Positions 28,564 through 36,883 of a stretch of 64,000 nucleotides of DNA are shown here, in pieces. This DNA is from JBBSUQ01 sp964389755. GTDB lineage: Bacteria > Bacteroidota > Bacteroidia > Flavobacteriales_D > Crocinitomicaceae. The stretch lies in the NCBI GenBank assembly GCA_964389755.1, contig CAYMEW010000019.1:1-64000 (forward strand), in the 5' to 3' direction. A program made the translations under genes and the position numbers. The notes beneath the pieces were generated by a model. It had not been told where the DNA came from, searched no databases, and saw only the letters and a program-made list of their open reading frames with translations. Position 1 is the first letter of the stretch, and every line of letters starts with the position of its first letter.

Positions 28564-30645
28564 ATGAAAACAAATCAGAACATACTTTTTACAGTACTGC
28601 TGTTGCTGTTGTGTAATACCGCGTTGTTTGCGCAAAATGTGGAATTCAAGTCGGCCAATTTCAAAGAAGATAAGGACGGCTTGAAAGCGGCCACAGAAGC
28701 CATTAAGCAGGGCGATGAATATTACGAACTGGGGAATGAAGCCCTGTTTGCCGTACAACCGCTGGGCAACAATTTTAAAAAGGCTTTGCAGTCCTACGAA
28801 AAAGCACAGAAATTCAATCCGAACAATGCCGAACTGAACTTCAAAATCGGCGTGTGTTACGCTAATTCAACGAACCCATATTCTTCCATCGCTTATTTCA
28901 AAAAGGCCAGGCAACTCGATCCGGAATGCAATCCCTTCCTGCCCTATTATTACGGTTATGCCATGCAACTGGAGGAAAATTTCGACGAGGCCCTGAAATC
29001 TTACAAAGAATTCGAAACGAACTATAAGAAGGCGGATAACTTCACCAAATTCGTGAACCAGCGGGAAAAAGAATGCGAAATGGCCAAAAAAGGGAAAGCC
29101 AATCCCGTTCGCGCCTGGGTGGACCGCGTTCCTGAATTATGCACGCCGAACGACGATTTCGCACCTTCGATCTCCACAGACGGGTCTGAGATCGTTTTTA
29201 CAAGCAATCGCCCGAACGATCACCAGCCGAACGAACTCGGAAACTACGACAATGACATTTACGTTTCAACGCTGACGGACGGCACCTGGAGTGCACCGAA
29301 ACCGATACGCGGAAATGTGAACTCTCCGCTCGACGAAGTTTCCAACAACCTCAGTTACGACGGTACAAAAATGCTTTTTCATCGTGAAAACGAAGGACAA
29401 AGCGATATTTATGAAAGTAAACTGAGCGGCCTTGAATGGTCAGAACCGGTTGTGCTGCCGGGCGTCATCTCTTCCAACCGGTCCAATGAAAAATACGGAT
29501 CATACAGCGCCGATGGCTGGAGTATTTACTTTGCGCGCGACAATGCCAACCGGGAAAGCGGAACGGAGATCATGAGCAGCACCATGCTCAATAAAATGCA
29601 GAAAGACTACAAACTCGCCACACCGATCGTCCACGTAAACAGTAAATTCAACGACGGACCGATCTATTTGCACATTGACAACGAAACGATGTACATTGCT
29701 TCGGAAGGACATGGTTCCATGGGAGGCTACGACATCTTCATCTCGAAGAAAGAACAGGGACAATGGTCCGAACCGGTGAATATGGGTTACCCGATCAATA
29801 CGCCGTATGACGACTTCTTCTTTGCCTCCACGGCGAACGGAAAATTTGCATATATTGCTTCCAATCGCGCAGGCGGGGACGGCGGTTATGACATTTACAA
29901 AGTTACTTTTTGGGGCCCGGAGAAAAACCCGGTTTTCAACACCGAAGATTACCTGCTCGCTTCCGTAGCCATGCCGATGAAAGATAACCAGATCGAAGAA
30001 GCCGTAACGGTCAACCGAAAATCCTTCACCGTTTTCAAAGGAACGACCATCGATGCCATTTCGCGTAAAGCGGTGCAGGCCGACATCGAGATCATCGACA
30101 ACACAACCGGTAAAACGATCGAGACGATCACGACGAACAGTGCAACCGGGAAATTCATTATCACGCTCGAGTCCGGGAAAAATTACGGAATTGCCGTAAA
30201 AGCCGACGGTTACCTGTTTCATTCGGAAAATTTCGACATTCCATCCGGAAGTGCGGACAACCTTGTCGATAAAACGATCGAACTGAAGAATATTGCCGTG
30301 GGAAGTAAAATTGCACTTCGTAACATCTTCTTCGACACCGGTAAATCGTCCCTGCGCCCGGAATCAAACGCAGAACTCGACCGCCTTGTAAAACTGATGA
30401 AGGACGTACCTGCCCTAAAGATCGAGATTTCAGGTCATACCGATAATACCGGTTCCGCTTCCGGAAATGAAACATTGTCACAGGAACGTGCAGATGCGGT
30501 CGTTATGTATCTTAAATCGAAAGGTATTTCCGCAGCACGCATGACGGCCAAAGGCTACGGATCGTCGGAACCTGTGGCCAGCAATGCCACATCCGGCGGC
30601 AGACAGGAAAACCGGCGTACGGAATTCGAGATCAAAGCAAATTGA
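28564..30645 (+). CDS. porE: PorE-like T9SS/OmpA family protein (TPR, beta-propeller, CRD, OmpA; 693 aa)
   Basis: Domain order fits PorE of the type IX secretion machinery: signal peptide (about 1-20, ending FAQ); TPR region (about 60-170); PD40/WD40-type beta-propeller (about 195-450, blades with DGSEIVFTSNR, GTKMLFHREN and GKFAYIASNRAGG); a carboxypeptidase-regulatory-like domain (about 490-565); and a C-terminal OmpA domain (about 580-690) with the peptidoglycan-binding motif SGHTDNTGSASGNETLSQERA. It would tether the machinery to peptidoglycan. Many Bacteroidota have several paralogues of this architecture, so the symbol is tentative. It follows a TPR protein by 17 bases and ends before a strong terminator. 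Confidence 0.82.
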   Translation: MKTNQNILFTVLLLLLCNTALFAQNVEFKSANFKEDKDGLKAATEAIKQGDEYYELGNEALFAVQPLGNNFKKALQSYEKAQKFNPNNAELNFKIGVCYANSTNPYSSIAYFKKARQLDPECNPFLPYYYGYAMQLEENFDEALKSYKEFETNYKKADNFTKFVNQREKECEMAKKGKANPVRAWVDRVPELCTPNDDFAPSISTDGSEIVFTSNRPNDHQPNELGNYDNDIYVSTLTDGTWSAPKPIRGNVNSPLDEVSNNLSYDGTKMLFHRENEGQSDIYESKLSGLEWSEPVVLPGVISSNRSNEKYGSYSADGWSIYFARDNANRESGTEIMSSTMLNKMQKDYKLATPIVHVNSKFNDGPIYLHIDNETMYIASEGHGSMGGYDIFISKKEQGQWSEPVNMGYPINTPYDDFFFASTANGKFAYIASNRAGGDGGYDIYKVTFWGPEKNPVFNTEDYLLASVAMPMKDNQIEEAVTVNRKSFTVFKGTTIDAISRKAVQADIEIIDNTTGKTIETITTNSATGKFIITLESGKNYGIAVKADGYLFHSENFDIPSGSADNLVDKTIELKNIAVGSKIALRNIFFDTGKSSLRPESNAELDRLVKLMKDVPALKIEISGHTDNTGSASGNETLSQERADAVVMYLKSKGISAARMTAKGYGSSEPVASNATSGGRQENRRTEFEIKAN

Positions 30646-30670
30646 TGCAAATTCGTATATTTGTTAATCG

Positions 30671-30699
30671 GAAAGCGGAATGAAAGTTCCGCTTTTTTA
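30671..30699 (+). terminator. Strong Rho-independent terminator after the PorE-like gene
   Basis: AAGCGGAA (30673-30680) pairs with TTCCGCTT (30687-30694), with a run of six T at 30693-30698. It ends the TPR and PorE-like transcription unit; the GlcD gene starts 11 bases on. Confidence 0.85.
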
Positions 30700-30709
30700 A
30701 TGCTTTGTT

Positions 30710-32137
30710 ATGACACATACCCCTGATACTTTTAAGACTCCGGATGCAGAAGACGTCGCCTTTTTCCGGGACCTGCTCGGAGATCGCTGTCTTGACCAGG
30801 AAACGGTACGGCGCAACTACGGACACGATGAAACGGAGGATTATTCCTTCCTGCCCGACCTCGTACTCAAACCCGAAACAAGCGATGAAGTTTCACGTAT
30901 CATGGCTCATTGTAACCGCGAAGGAATTTGTATAACTCCCAGCGGGGCACGCACAGGGCTTAGCGGAGGCGCTTTGCCCGTTTTCAAAGGGATTGCGCTT
31001 TCCATGGAACGGTTTAATAAAATTCTGCACATCGATGAGCAAAATTTGCAGGTAACGACGGAACCGGGTGTCATTACCCAGGAACTACAGGATGCCGTGA
31101 AAGCACGCGGCTTGTTCTATCCGCCGGACCCGGCAAGCAAAGGAAGTTGTTTCATTGGTGGAAATGTGTCGGAAAATTCCGGCGGACCGAAAGCTGTGAA
31201 GTATGGCGTTACAAAAGATTATGTTCTGAACCTGGAAGTTGTGCTTCCGAACGGTCATATCATGCATACCGGTGCCAATGTGCTGAAGAATTCGACCGGT
31301 TATAACCTGACGCAGCTAATCACCGGAAGCGAAGGTACGCTATGCATCATTACGAAGATCGTACTGCGACTTATTCCGCACCCTACGGCTGACCTGTTGA
31401 TGCTTGTTCCCTTTTTCGATGCGCGTGAAGCCTGTGCAGCTGTTTCTGCGATTTTCCGTGCCGGGATCACACCGAGCGGGCTGGAATTCATGGAACGGGA
31501 CGCACTCACCTGGACGCAGGCGTTCACACAGGATTTCAGTATTCACGTGGCGGATAACCACCAGGCGCATTTGCTCATTGAGGTAGACGGTTTCGATACC
31601 GAAGCACTCATGCTCGAGTGTGAAAAGATCATGGCCGTACTGGAAAATTATGCGACCGATGAAATTCTGTTTGCCGAAAGTCAGGCGCAAAAAGATGCGC
31701 TCTGGAGCCTTCGCAGAAAAGTCGGTGAAGCCGTGAAATCCCAATCGATCTACAAAGAAGAGGACACGGTTGTTCCGCGCTATGAACTGCCTGCTTTGCT
31801 CCAGGCCGTGAAAGAAATCGGCGCGCAATACGGTTTCCGGTCAGTTTGCTACGGGCATGCCGGCGATGGAAACCTGCACATCAACATCATTCGCGGAACA
31901 CTCGATGAAGATTCCTGGAGCAACAAACTCCCGGAGGCCATTCGCCTGTTGTTCCACAAAGTCAAAGAACTCGGCGGAACCATTTCCGGAGAACATGGTA
32001 TCGGCTATGTTCAAAAAGCATACATGGACGTCGTTTTTGACGATGAATCCCTGCAATTAATGCGGCAAATAAAACAGGTCTTCGATCCGAAGGGCATCCT
32101 GAACCCCGGTAAACTTTTCCCGGATATCAAATCGTAA
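30710..32137 (+). CDS. FAD-binding oxidase, GlcD/D-lactate dehydrogenase type (475 aa)
   Basis: A VAO/PCMH-fold flavoprotein that oxidises a 2-hydroxy acid such as glycolate or D-lactate. The FAD-binding 4 domain spans about 45-225, with the FAD-contact motifs SGARTGLSGG and PPDPASKGSCFIGGN, where the Ser/Gly pattern SENSGGPKAVKYG is conserved. The C-terminal FAD-oxidase domain has YGHAGDGNLHINII and SGEHGIGYVQK motifs. There is no Cys-rich iron-sulphur extension or GlcE/GlcF neighbour, so it is a single-subunit type. It is followed by ywbE after 5 bases, so the two are likely co-transcribed. Substrate is not determined by sequence alone. Confidence 0.93.
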   Translation: MTHTPDTFKTPDAEDVAFFRDLLGDRCLDQETVRRNYGHDETEDYSFLPDLVLKPETSDEVSRIMAHCNREGICITPSGARTGLSGGALPVFKGIALSMERFNKILHIDEQNLQVTTEPGVITQELQDAVKARGLFYPPDPASKGSCFIGGNVSENSGGPKAVKYGVTKDYVLNLEVVLPNGHIMHTGANVLKNSTGYNLTQLITGSEGTLCIITKIVLRLIPHPTADLLMLVPFFDAREACAAVSAIFRAGITPSGLEFMERDALTWTQAFTQDFSIHVADNHQAHLLIEVDGFDTEALMLECEKIMAVLENYATDEILFAESQAQKDALWSLRRKVGEAVKSQSIYKEEDTVVPRYELPALLQAVKEIGAQYGFRSVCYGHAGDGNLHINIIRGTLDEDSWSNKLPEAIRLLFHKVKELGGTISGEHGIGYVQKAYMDVVFDDESLQLMRQIKQVFDPKGILNPGKLFPDIKS

Positions 32138-32142
32138 ATTCC

Positions 32143-32346
32143 ATGACAAAACCATCCAGAAATGCTATAAAACCGGGAATGCTGGTTGCATTTATTCAAA
32201 AAAAGGACCAGGGTTCCGGTGAACTCACCGAAGGGATCGTGAAACGTATTCTTACAAAGTCGCCCCAACATCCGCACGGCATTAAGATCATGACCGAAGA
32301 CGGCCTCGTTGGTCGCGTGCAGGAAATACTTGAAGAAGCAGATTAA
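32143..32346 (+). CDS. ywbE: YwbE family protein (67 aa)
   Basis: A small basic protein of the YwbE/DUF2196 family, found widely in Firmicutes and Bacteroidota, with the core VAFIQKKDQGSGELTEGIVK and ILTKSPQHPHGIK segments. The fold is predicted to be a small beta-barrel; no function has been established. It follows the GlcD-type oxidase by 5 bases. It has no signal peptide, so it should be cytosolic. The family assignment rests on length and motifs, which match well. Confidence 0.88.
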   Translation: MTKPSRNAIKPGMLVAFIQKKDQGSGELTEGIVKRILTKSPQHPHGIKIMTEDGLVGRVQEILEEAD

Positions 32347-32357
32347 GTCGCACCGTA

Positions 32358-32954
32358 CTAAAGATGCATCCCACCGATATTGGTGATCAGCGAGAAACCG
32401 AACTGCGAGGAATTGTTTATGACGCCATAAAAACGCAGGTTGATCCCCGCGTGTGCTCCGCGAACCTGCATACCAAGGTCGAGATAAAGCCCCGGATCCT
32501 GCCTGCGCTCAAAGTTAAACTCATCGATCTTCTTAAAGATATTATCACCGGCCACCTTGCCCGTTAAGTATTTTCCGCTGGTCAGGCAGATTCCGCCTCC
32601 ACCGTAAAAAGCCACTTTCCCGGAAGTATTGTGCTGATAGTTGTAGGCAGCTACATAATTGACCATGTGCACGAGTTTGCCCACCTGTTTTCCGGTAAAG
32701 TGCGGTTCGAGTTCAAGCAATAACTGGTGCCTGCCGTAAAATAGCATCTGGTAATCGAACGGAAGGTTCATGTAATAATATTCGGGATCTTTTACCGACA
32801 ACCCAAAGCCGAAGCCGACATACGTATGGACCGCTTTGAATTCAGGACCTGATTTGTGGTCCGGGAGTTGTGTTTCGCGACTGACGTCGTTGGTTTGTGC
32901 CACCAGTACAGCTGCATAAAAACCGGCTAACGTAGTAAGTATAAGTCTTTTCAT
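32358..32954 (-). CDS. Secreted beta-rich protein of unknown function (198 aa)
   Basis: A signal peptide (MKRLILTTLAGFYAAVLVAQ) precedes a beta-strand-rich mature chain with repeated Gly and aromatic residues (VHTYVGFGFGLSVKD, YGGGGICLTSGKY), ending in NIGGMHL. Size and pattern fit a small outer-membrane beta-barrel. No specific family is recognised. It has convergent neighbours on the plus strand (ywbE, 11 bases away), and 34 bases separate it from the DUF4924 gene upstream. The function is not predictable. Confidence 0.75.
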   Translation of the reverse strand: MKRLILTTLAGFYAAVLVAQTNDVSRETQLPDHKSGPEFKAVHTYVGFGFGLSVKDPEYYYMNLPFDYQMLFYGRHQLLLELEPHFTGKQVGKLVHMVNYVAAYNYQHNTSGKVAFYGGGGICLTSGKYLTGKVAGDNIFKKIDEFNFERRQDPGLYLDLGMQVRGAHAGINLRFYGVINNSSQFGFSLITNIGGMHL

Positions 32955-32988
32955 AAGCCTGACTGAACAGGCAAGATAACTAAAATAA

Positions 32989-33540
32989 TCAGTTATTGAA
33001 GAAATTCAGTTCGCCTCTTTTCATCTGGTGATATGCACGCACAAGGTAAGCCAGTTGTGCCCGCATGTTATCAAAGGCGTTTTCCGTTTCGGCGCTGATC
33101 TCTTTTTTCTGAAGTTTAAGCAGCAATTTCATGTACATTGCGTGCAACATGACTTCGATGTTATTCTTTTCTTTCAGGTTCGAACGCTCTTTGAACTCAT
33201 CGATCATCGGCAGTGCCTGTTCGGTGAGTGCACGGTACTTTTCATCGTTCGCCAGGTTTAACAGGGTGTTGTGCAGGTAAGAGAGTTCCATTACGATCTC
33301 GTTGAGTTCGGCCATGTGCCCGGATTTCTCAATGCGCTGTGATTGCATGGAGACAATGAGTTTCCGATACCACTCGCGGTACTGATTTAAAAAGGAACTG
33401 TCCGGCAGATTCGGTTTTACATATTCTTCCACGATGCGATCCAGGTCGAACTGATACGCGCGGATCACGTCTTCTACCTGGTACATATACAAAATGTACT
33501 CGGCAATATTCTCCTGTAATTTCTGTTGTGCGATAAGCAT
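32989..33540 (-). CDS. DUF4924 family protein (183 aa)
   Basis: An all-helical cytosolic protein with conserved DUF4924 features: an N-terminal IAQQKLQENIAEYILYMYQ motif, and a C-terminal ARAQLAYLVRAYHQMK-like segment ending NFFNN. The family is restricted to Bacteroidota and has no known function. It lies 3 bases downstream of the OmpH-like gene, so it is probably translated from the same message. Such genes are often next to OmpH/Skp-like genes, but no direct link is known. Confidence 0.85.
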   Translation of the reverse strand: MLIAQQKLQENIAEYILYMYQVEDVIRAYQFDLDRIVEEYVKPNLPDSSFLNQYREWYRKLIVSMQSQRIEKSGHMAELNEIVMELSYLHNTLLNLANDEKYRALTEQALPMIDEFKERSNLKEKNNIEVMLHAMYMKLLLKLQKKEISAETENAFDNMRAQLAYLVRAYHQMKRGELNFFNN

Positions 33541-33543
33541 GTG

Positions 33544-34173
33544 TTACTTCGAAGATTTGGTGTCCGAACTCTTTTCGTTGTCGTCGTCCTTGTCTTTACT
33601 TCCTTTGTCGTTTAGAAAATCAACAAACTCACTGGTTACGTCCATGGAAGGATTGATGTACATCACCTGCCCTGTCACCTGCTTTGAGATCAGCATGTCA
33701 TAACCGTTTTCTTCGCAGAACTTTTTGGCGGCTTTTTCCACTTTGTCATGGATCTCCGCGGAAATAGTGAGTGCATCCTGCTCGAGGCGCGCTCCTTTTG
33801 TCTGCTGGAAATTCATCATCTGTTGCTGTCGTTGCTGCAGGTTTTGCTGGTATTGCTGATCCATAAGCGGCGAAAGTTCGTTGTTCTTGGCACGACGTGC
33901 GTATTCGTTGTAGTATTGCTCAATCTCGCTTTGTTTGGCTGCAAGTTGCTGTTGAAACTCCATTTGTTTCGTACGCATGATGGAATCCTGCTCGCGATAG
34001 TAGGCGTATTTTTCACTCAGTTTTTCCTGGTCGTAATAGGCAATAACCGTAGAACCGTCGTTTTCTGTGTTTCCGGAAGCTTTTGACGCACGTCCGTTTT
34101 TCTTTGTTCCGTCACAGGAAACCACCGTTGCAAGGGCGATACCCGCGATTAAAAAGAGTTTTCCGATTTGCAT
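33544..34173 (-). CDS. OmpH/Skp-like lipoprotein (209 aa)
   Basis: Skp-family proteins are periplasmic chaperones for outer-membrane proteins. The chain begins with a lipoprotein signal peptide (MQIGKLFLIAGIALATVVSC, lipid site at the final Cys). The middle is a long coiled coil rich in Gln, Lys and Glu (REQDSIMRTKQMEFQQQLAAK), typical of Skp arms, followed by a short beta segment (QVTGQVMYINPSMDVTSEFV) and an acidic/lysine-rich tail. I chose the ATG at 34173, which puts the signal peptide at the N-terminus; a GTG at 34182 is the alternative. It has 3 bases of spacing to the DUF4924 gene. Confidence 0.88.
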   Translation of the reverse strand: MQIGKLFLIAGIALATVVSCDGTKKNGRASKASGNTENDGSTVIAYYDQEKLSEKYAYYREQDSIMRTKQMEFQQQLAAKQSEIEQYYNEYARRAKNNELSPLMDQQYQQNLQQRQQQMMNFQQTKGARLEQDALTISAEIHDKVEKAAKKFCEENGYDMLISKQVTGQVMYINPSMDVTSEFVDFLNDKGSKDKDDDNEKSSDTKSSK

Positions 34174-34178
34174 TGAAT

Positions 34179-34481
34179 TCACGTATTTTGTGTGTTTTTA
34201 GATGAAAAAGCGGCTTCCCAGTCCTCCCGCATGCTCAAAAAGCGTTTGAGACAGTTGGAAAGCAGTTCGGGAGTGATCATTCGCCGCACATCTTCAAGTC
34301 CGAAAACGTCTGTTTCGCCAATTTTATAAGTTTGTTCGAACTGACCGAGTTCAATTTTCACAATGTACTTTCCATTGTAATTAAACACCTGGATCTTGTA
34401 GCGTTCGTGCGGAATATCTTCGACTAATCTCACCTTTTTACTGACTTTCTGCAAAAATAACAGAAATGTTGGGAATAGCAT
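34179..34481 (-). CDS. Small conserved protein of unknown function (about 84-100 aa)
   Basis: The part from about 34433 down looks like a genuine compact domain (PHERYKIQVFNYNGKYIVKIELGQFEQ, then LEDVRRMITPELL). The start is uncertain: an ATG at 34481 would give a 100-residue protein with a short hydrophobic N-terminus, and a GTG at 34433 an 84-residue soluble protein. The reading frame continues upstream into the SiaC gene, but that part is an overlap artefact because a terminator lies between. It lies 5 bases from the OmpH-like gene. No family is recognised. Confidence 0.6.
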   Translation of the reverse strand: MLFPTFLLFLQKVSKKVRLVEDIPHERYKIQVFNYNGKYIVKIELGQFEQTYKIGETDVFGLEDVRRMITPELLSNCLKRFLSMREDWEAAFSSKNTQNT

Positions 34482-34488
34482 AAAGCAC

Positions 34489-34520
34489 AAAAGCACGTTC
34501 TTTGGAAACGTGCTTTCATA
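34489..34520 (-). terminator. Terminator of the SiaC gene
   Basis: On the minus strand an AAAGCACGTT/AACGTGCTTT hairpin with a short loop lies just after the SiaC stop at 34537 and is followed by a T-rich stretch. It argues against a protein reading through from the SiaC region into the next gene. Confidence 0.65.
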
Positions 34521-34536
34521 AGTAGAGGTGTCAAAC

Positions 34537-34932
34537 TCAAACGGCGATTTCTGAATCCTGGTACTCCACGAAGTGGAAAGGTACCTTGACCATAAAAGCA
34601 TAATCCTGCCCGACTTCGTACATGTCTTCGTCGGAACTGCGATAATGCCATTCAACCATAACTTCTTTGCCGCTTTCGTTTAACTCATTTAATTTGTAGA
34701 GTAGGAACAATATACGTTTGGATGATGAGATATTGAAGTACTCAAAGTCCAGTTTTACCGTGGTCTTTGACTGAGCTTCCGGAACATAAGAGTCAAACCA
34801 TTGCAGGATTCCGCTCCAAAATGCCTCCGGGTTTTCCGGAATCGAGCGGCCTTTGATCTCCACTTCTCCTTTAAAGGGATCGAGTAGTACAGAAGGTGTT
34901 TCGTGTGTTGCTTCAAGCGTAACAATTTCCAT
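34537..34932 (-). CDS. SiaC-like (DUF1987) regulatory phosphoprotein (131 aa)
   Basis: DUF1987/SiaC proteins are phospho-switched regulators that, in Pseudomonas, bind the diguanylate cyclase SiaD and are controlled by the kinase SiaB and phosphatase SiaA. Here the features match: TPSVLLDPFKGEVEIKGRSIPENP near residues 12-35, WFDSY near 46-50, and LDFEYFNISSSKRILFLLYKLNEL near 60-85, with a phospho-accepting Ser/Thr in the ISSSK segment. SiaB and SiaA are not next to it. The start at 34932 is the ATG before EIVTLEATHET. An isolated SiaC is common in Bacteroidota. Confidence 0.88.
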   Translation of the reverse strand: MEIVTLEATHETPSVLLDPFKGEVEIKGRSIPENPEAFWSGILQWFDSYVPEAQSKTTVKLDFEYFNISSSKRILFLLYKLNELNESGKEVMVEWHYRSSDEDMYEVGQDYAFMVKVPFHFVEYQDSEIAV

Positions 34933-35061
34933 AATCAAGTTTAACTGTATGCAAGATGCAAAAAATAATTCGTGTCTAAAAGAATTTTCTACGAATGGCC
35001 CGAAACGTTAGACAAACTGCGTTCTGGAGTAAATTAATTTCTGAAGGGTAGTTAATTTTTC

Positions 35062-35901
35062 TTAAAATGTATGTTTTAGCAAGTAATCGGTAAGCGCATC
35101 GGCTGGCTGTCGGAGAAACGTGACAGGCTCTTCGGAATAGCCCGAAAGTTCGGCGCGCAGAATATCCTGTAAATAAAAGCCGTAAGTTCCCACAAAACCG
35201 ATTCGTTGCGCTTCCTCCAGCCACTGGTTGTGTTCACGCAGAAAAAACCGGAGGTTTTCATGGTGGAGCCGATCACTTTCTACGAAACTTCCGTACGGAA
35301 AAATGGCGGCGAGCCGGCCGGGCAATGCGAGGTCCTTTTCGGAATATAGCCGTTTCTTAACGGCTCCGGTACTTCCGATTTGCTGCACCAGCTCTGCGTT
35401 TAACGCTTCGGAAAGATTGCCGTCCAGGTATTCCTGTAACAGCCGTTTACCGAAATAGTATCCGCTCCCGGGATCATCGAGCAGAAATCCTTTTCCTCCA
35501 CGGATCGCGGTGACGTGTTGTCCGTCCCAGTGCGCGCAAACGGAACCAGTTCCGAGAATACAAACCAGTCCTTCCTGTTCCCCGAAAAGGGCCATTCCAG
35601 CAGCATCTAGGTCGCTGAACACCTGTATTTTCCGAAAGCCGATCTGTTTAAAAAGGTCCTTTCCTTCTGCGCGAACTTCGGCCGGCAGGCAACCGGATCC
35701 GAAGAACCAGAGTTCGCAACCCGACGGAAGTTTTTTTTCCTCCCAAAAACGCCGTTCGCTTTCAAGGAAATCCGTATTCCAGCGCGCCGGGTGATAGCTG
35801 CCGGTTTGAAAGCATTCAATAATATCCTTTCCGGAAATGATCCGCCAGTCGGTCTTGGTTCCGCCGCTTTCTCCTATTACGAGTGTCCTGTGTTTTCCCA
35901 T
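35062..35901 (-). CDS. BadF/BadG-type ATPase, N-acetylglucosamine kinase-like (279 aa)
   Basis: An ASKHA-fold sugar kinase. The phosphate-1 motif GESGGTKTDWRI is near residues 11-22, the adenosine/phosphate-2 motif CILGTGSVCAHWDG near 130-145, and the DDPGSGYYFGKRLLQEYLDG segment near 163-183. Relatives phosphorylate GlcNAc or related amino sugars, and would use ATP; in Bacteroidota they may recycle cell-wall amino sugars. The ATG at 35901 is used because the GTG/TTG-type reading upstream adds only seven residues. It is divergent from the kinase gene on the plus strand. I cannot name the substrate. Confidence 0.85.
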   Translation of the reverse strand: MGKHRTLVIGESGGTKTDWRIISGKDIIECFQTGSYHPARWNTDFLESERRFWEEKKLPSGCELWFFGSGCLPAEVRAEGKDLFKQIGFRKIQVFSDLDAAGMALFGEQEGLVCILGTGSVCAHWDGQHVTAIRGGKGFLLDDPGSGYYFGKRLLQEYLDGNLSEALNAELVQQIGSTGAVKKRLYSEKDLALPGRLAAIFPYGSFVESDRLHHENLRFFLREHNQWLEEAQRIGFVGTYGFYLQDILRAELSGYSEEPVTFLRQPADALTDYLLKHTF

Positions 35902-35992
35902 TGCACCGGTATTCGCTGACAAGATACGCTTTTCCGGTGATTCGTCGCTCCGCTAAAAAATCAATATCTTTCGAAAATTTTAAGTGTGAAGC

Positions 35993-36883
35993 ATGGTGTC
36001 ACCGCTTACAGAATATCGTACCGTTCGCGAACTGGGTAGCCAAAGCCGACGCAAATTCGGACGTGTGTTTTTACTCCGGCACCGCGAAACACATGAAGAA
36101 GTTGTTCTGAAAATCATCCCGAAACAGGGTATTTCTCCTGAAACGCTGGCGCTCATGCGCCAGGAGACCGAACTTCCACAGGGAAATGCGCACTTTGTAC
36201 CTGCTTTTCACCTCGACGAAAACGAAACACGATTACTGACGCTGCAAAGGTATGTGCCGGGGAAAAACCTGGACGAACAACTGGCAGAGGTCCCGCTCAA
36301 ACAGAGGCGCGCCTTTCTTGCGGAATTCCTTCCGAAACTGTGGGTTTCAATCGCTTCGCTACACGAAGCCGGGTGGCTGCACTGCGACCTGAAACCGTCG
36401 AACATACTCCTCGGGAATTCGGGTGAAAACGCCGTATACCTCATCGATCTGTCTCTACTCCACAAACGGACAAATTCAGAAAAACGCCCGGTACTCTACA
36501 CACTGGGCTATTCTTCGCCGGAACTGATTCTCCATCACACGCGACTGCTGGGGCCCGCCAGCGATTATTTCAGCGCGGGGATGATCATTTATAAGATCCT
36601 GACGGGGCAGTTACCTCTTTTAAACCCGAATCCGGCTATTACAACAAATTTACAATTAGCTCATCCCCTGCCGGAGCATGACCGCCTGCGAAAAAAAGAG
36701 TTGGAATTACTGCGTGCACTGACCTGTAAGCCCGAATTCCCAACGGCGCCTGTGAAATTAACACACGCACAACAGCAAGGGTACCTGCGAGAAGCAATTG
36801 AGAATAGAATCAGCCCGGAAGAATTCTACCGGGCGTGGAAAGCCATTCCCCGCAAAAGAAGTTGGAAGAACTGGTTTCGCTGA
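35993..36883 (+). CDS. Minimal Ser/Thr protein kinase-like protein (296 aa)
   Basis: A Hanks-type kinase fold without membrane segment or extra domain. Seen are the ATP-anchoring lysine (EEVVLKIIPK), the catalytic loop LHCDLKPSNILLG (HCD rather than HRD, with Asp, Lys and Asn retained), LIDLSLL in place of the DFG segment (Asp retained), and GYSSPELILHH for the APE-like segment. It keeps the key residues, so activity is plausible, although the glycine-rich loop (GSQSRRKFG) is weak. Neighbours (sugar kinase, barrel protein) give no substrate clue. It meets the convergent barrel gene stop-to-stop with no gap. Confidence 0.8.
   Translation: MVSPLTEYRTVRELGSQSRRKFGRVFLLRHRETHEEVVLKIIPKQGISPETLALMRQETELPQGNAHFVPAFHLDENETRLLTLQRYVPGKNLDEQLAEVPLKQRRAFLAEFLPKLWVSIASLHEAGWLHCDLKPSNILLGNSGENAVYLIDLSLLHKRTNSEKRPVLYTLGYSSPELILHHTRLLGPASDYFSAGMIIYKILTGQLPLLNPNPAITTNLQLAHPLPEHDRLRKKELELLRALTCKPEFPTAPVKLTHAQQQGYLREAIENRISPEEFYRAWKAIPRKRSWKNWFR

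Noticed and set aside
29500..30222. 240-codon minus-strand open frame within the PorE-like gene
   Set aside because: Antisense to a clear multidomain protein; no independent features.
30656..30663. TATATTTG, a perfect TAnnTTTG box, ahead of the GlcD gene
   Set aside because: It lies before the strong terminator at 30671-30699, so a transcript from it would be ended at once; no -33 element at proper spacing.
34482..34655. N-terminal extension of the small gene at 34179 up to 34655
   Set aside because: It would overlap the SiaC gene and cross its terminator; the extension has shadow-like composition.
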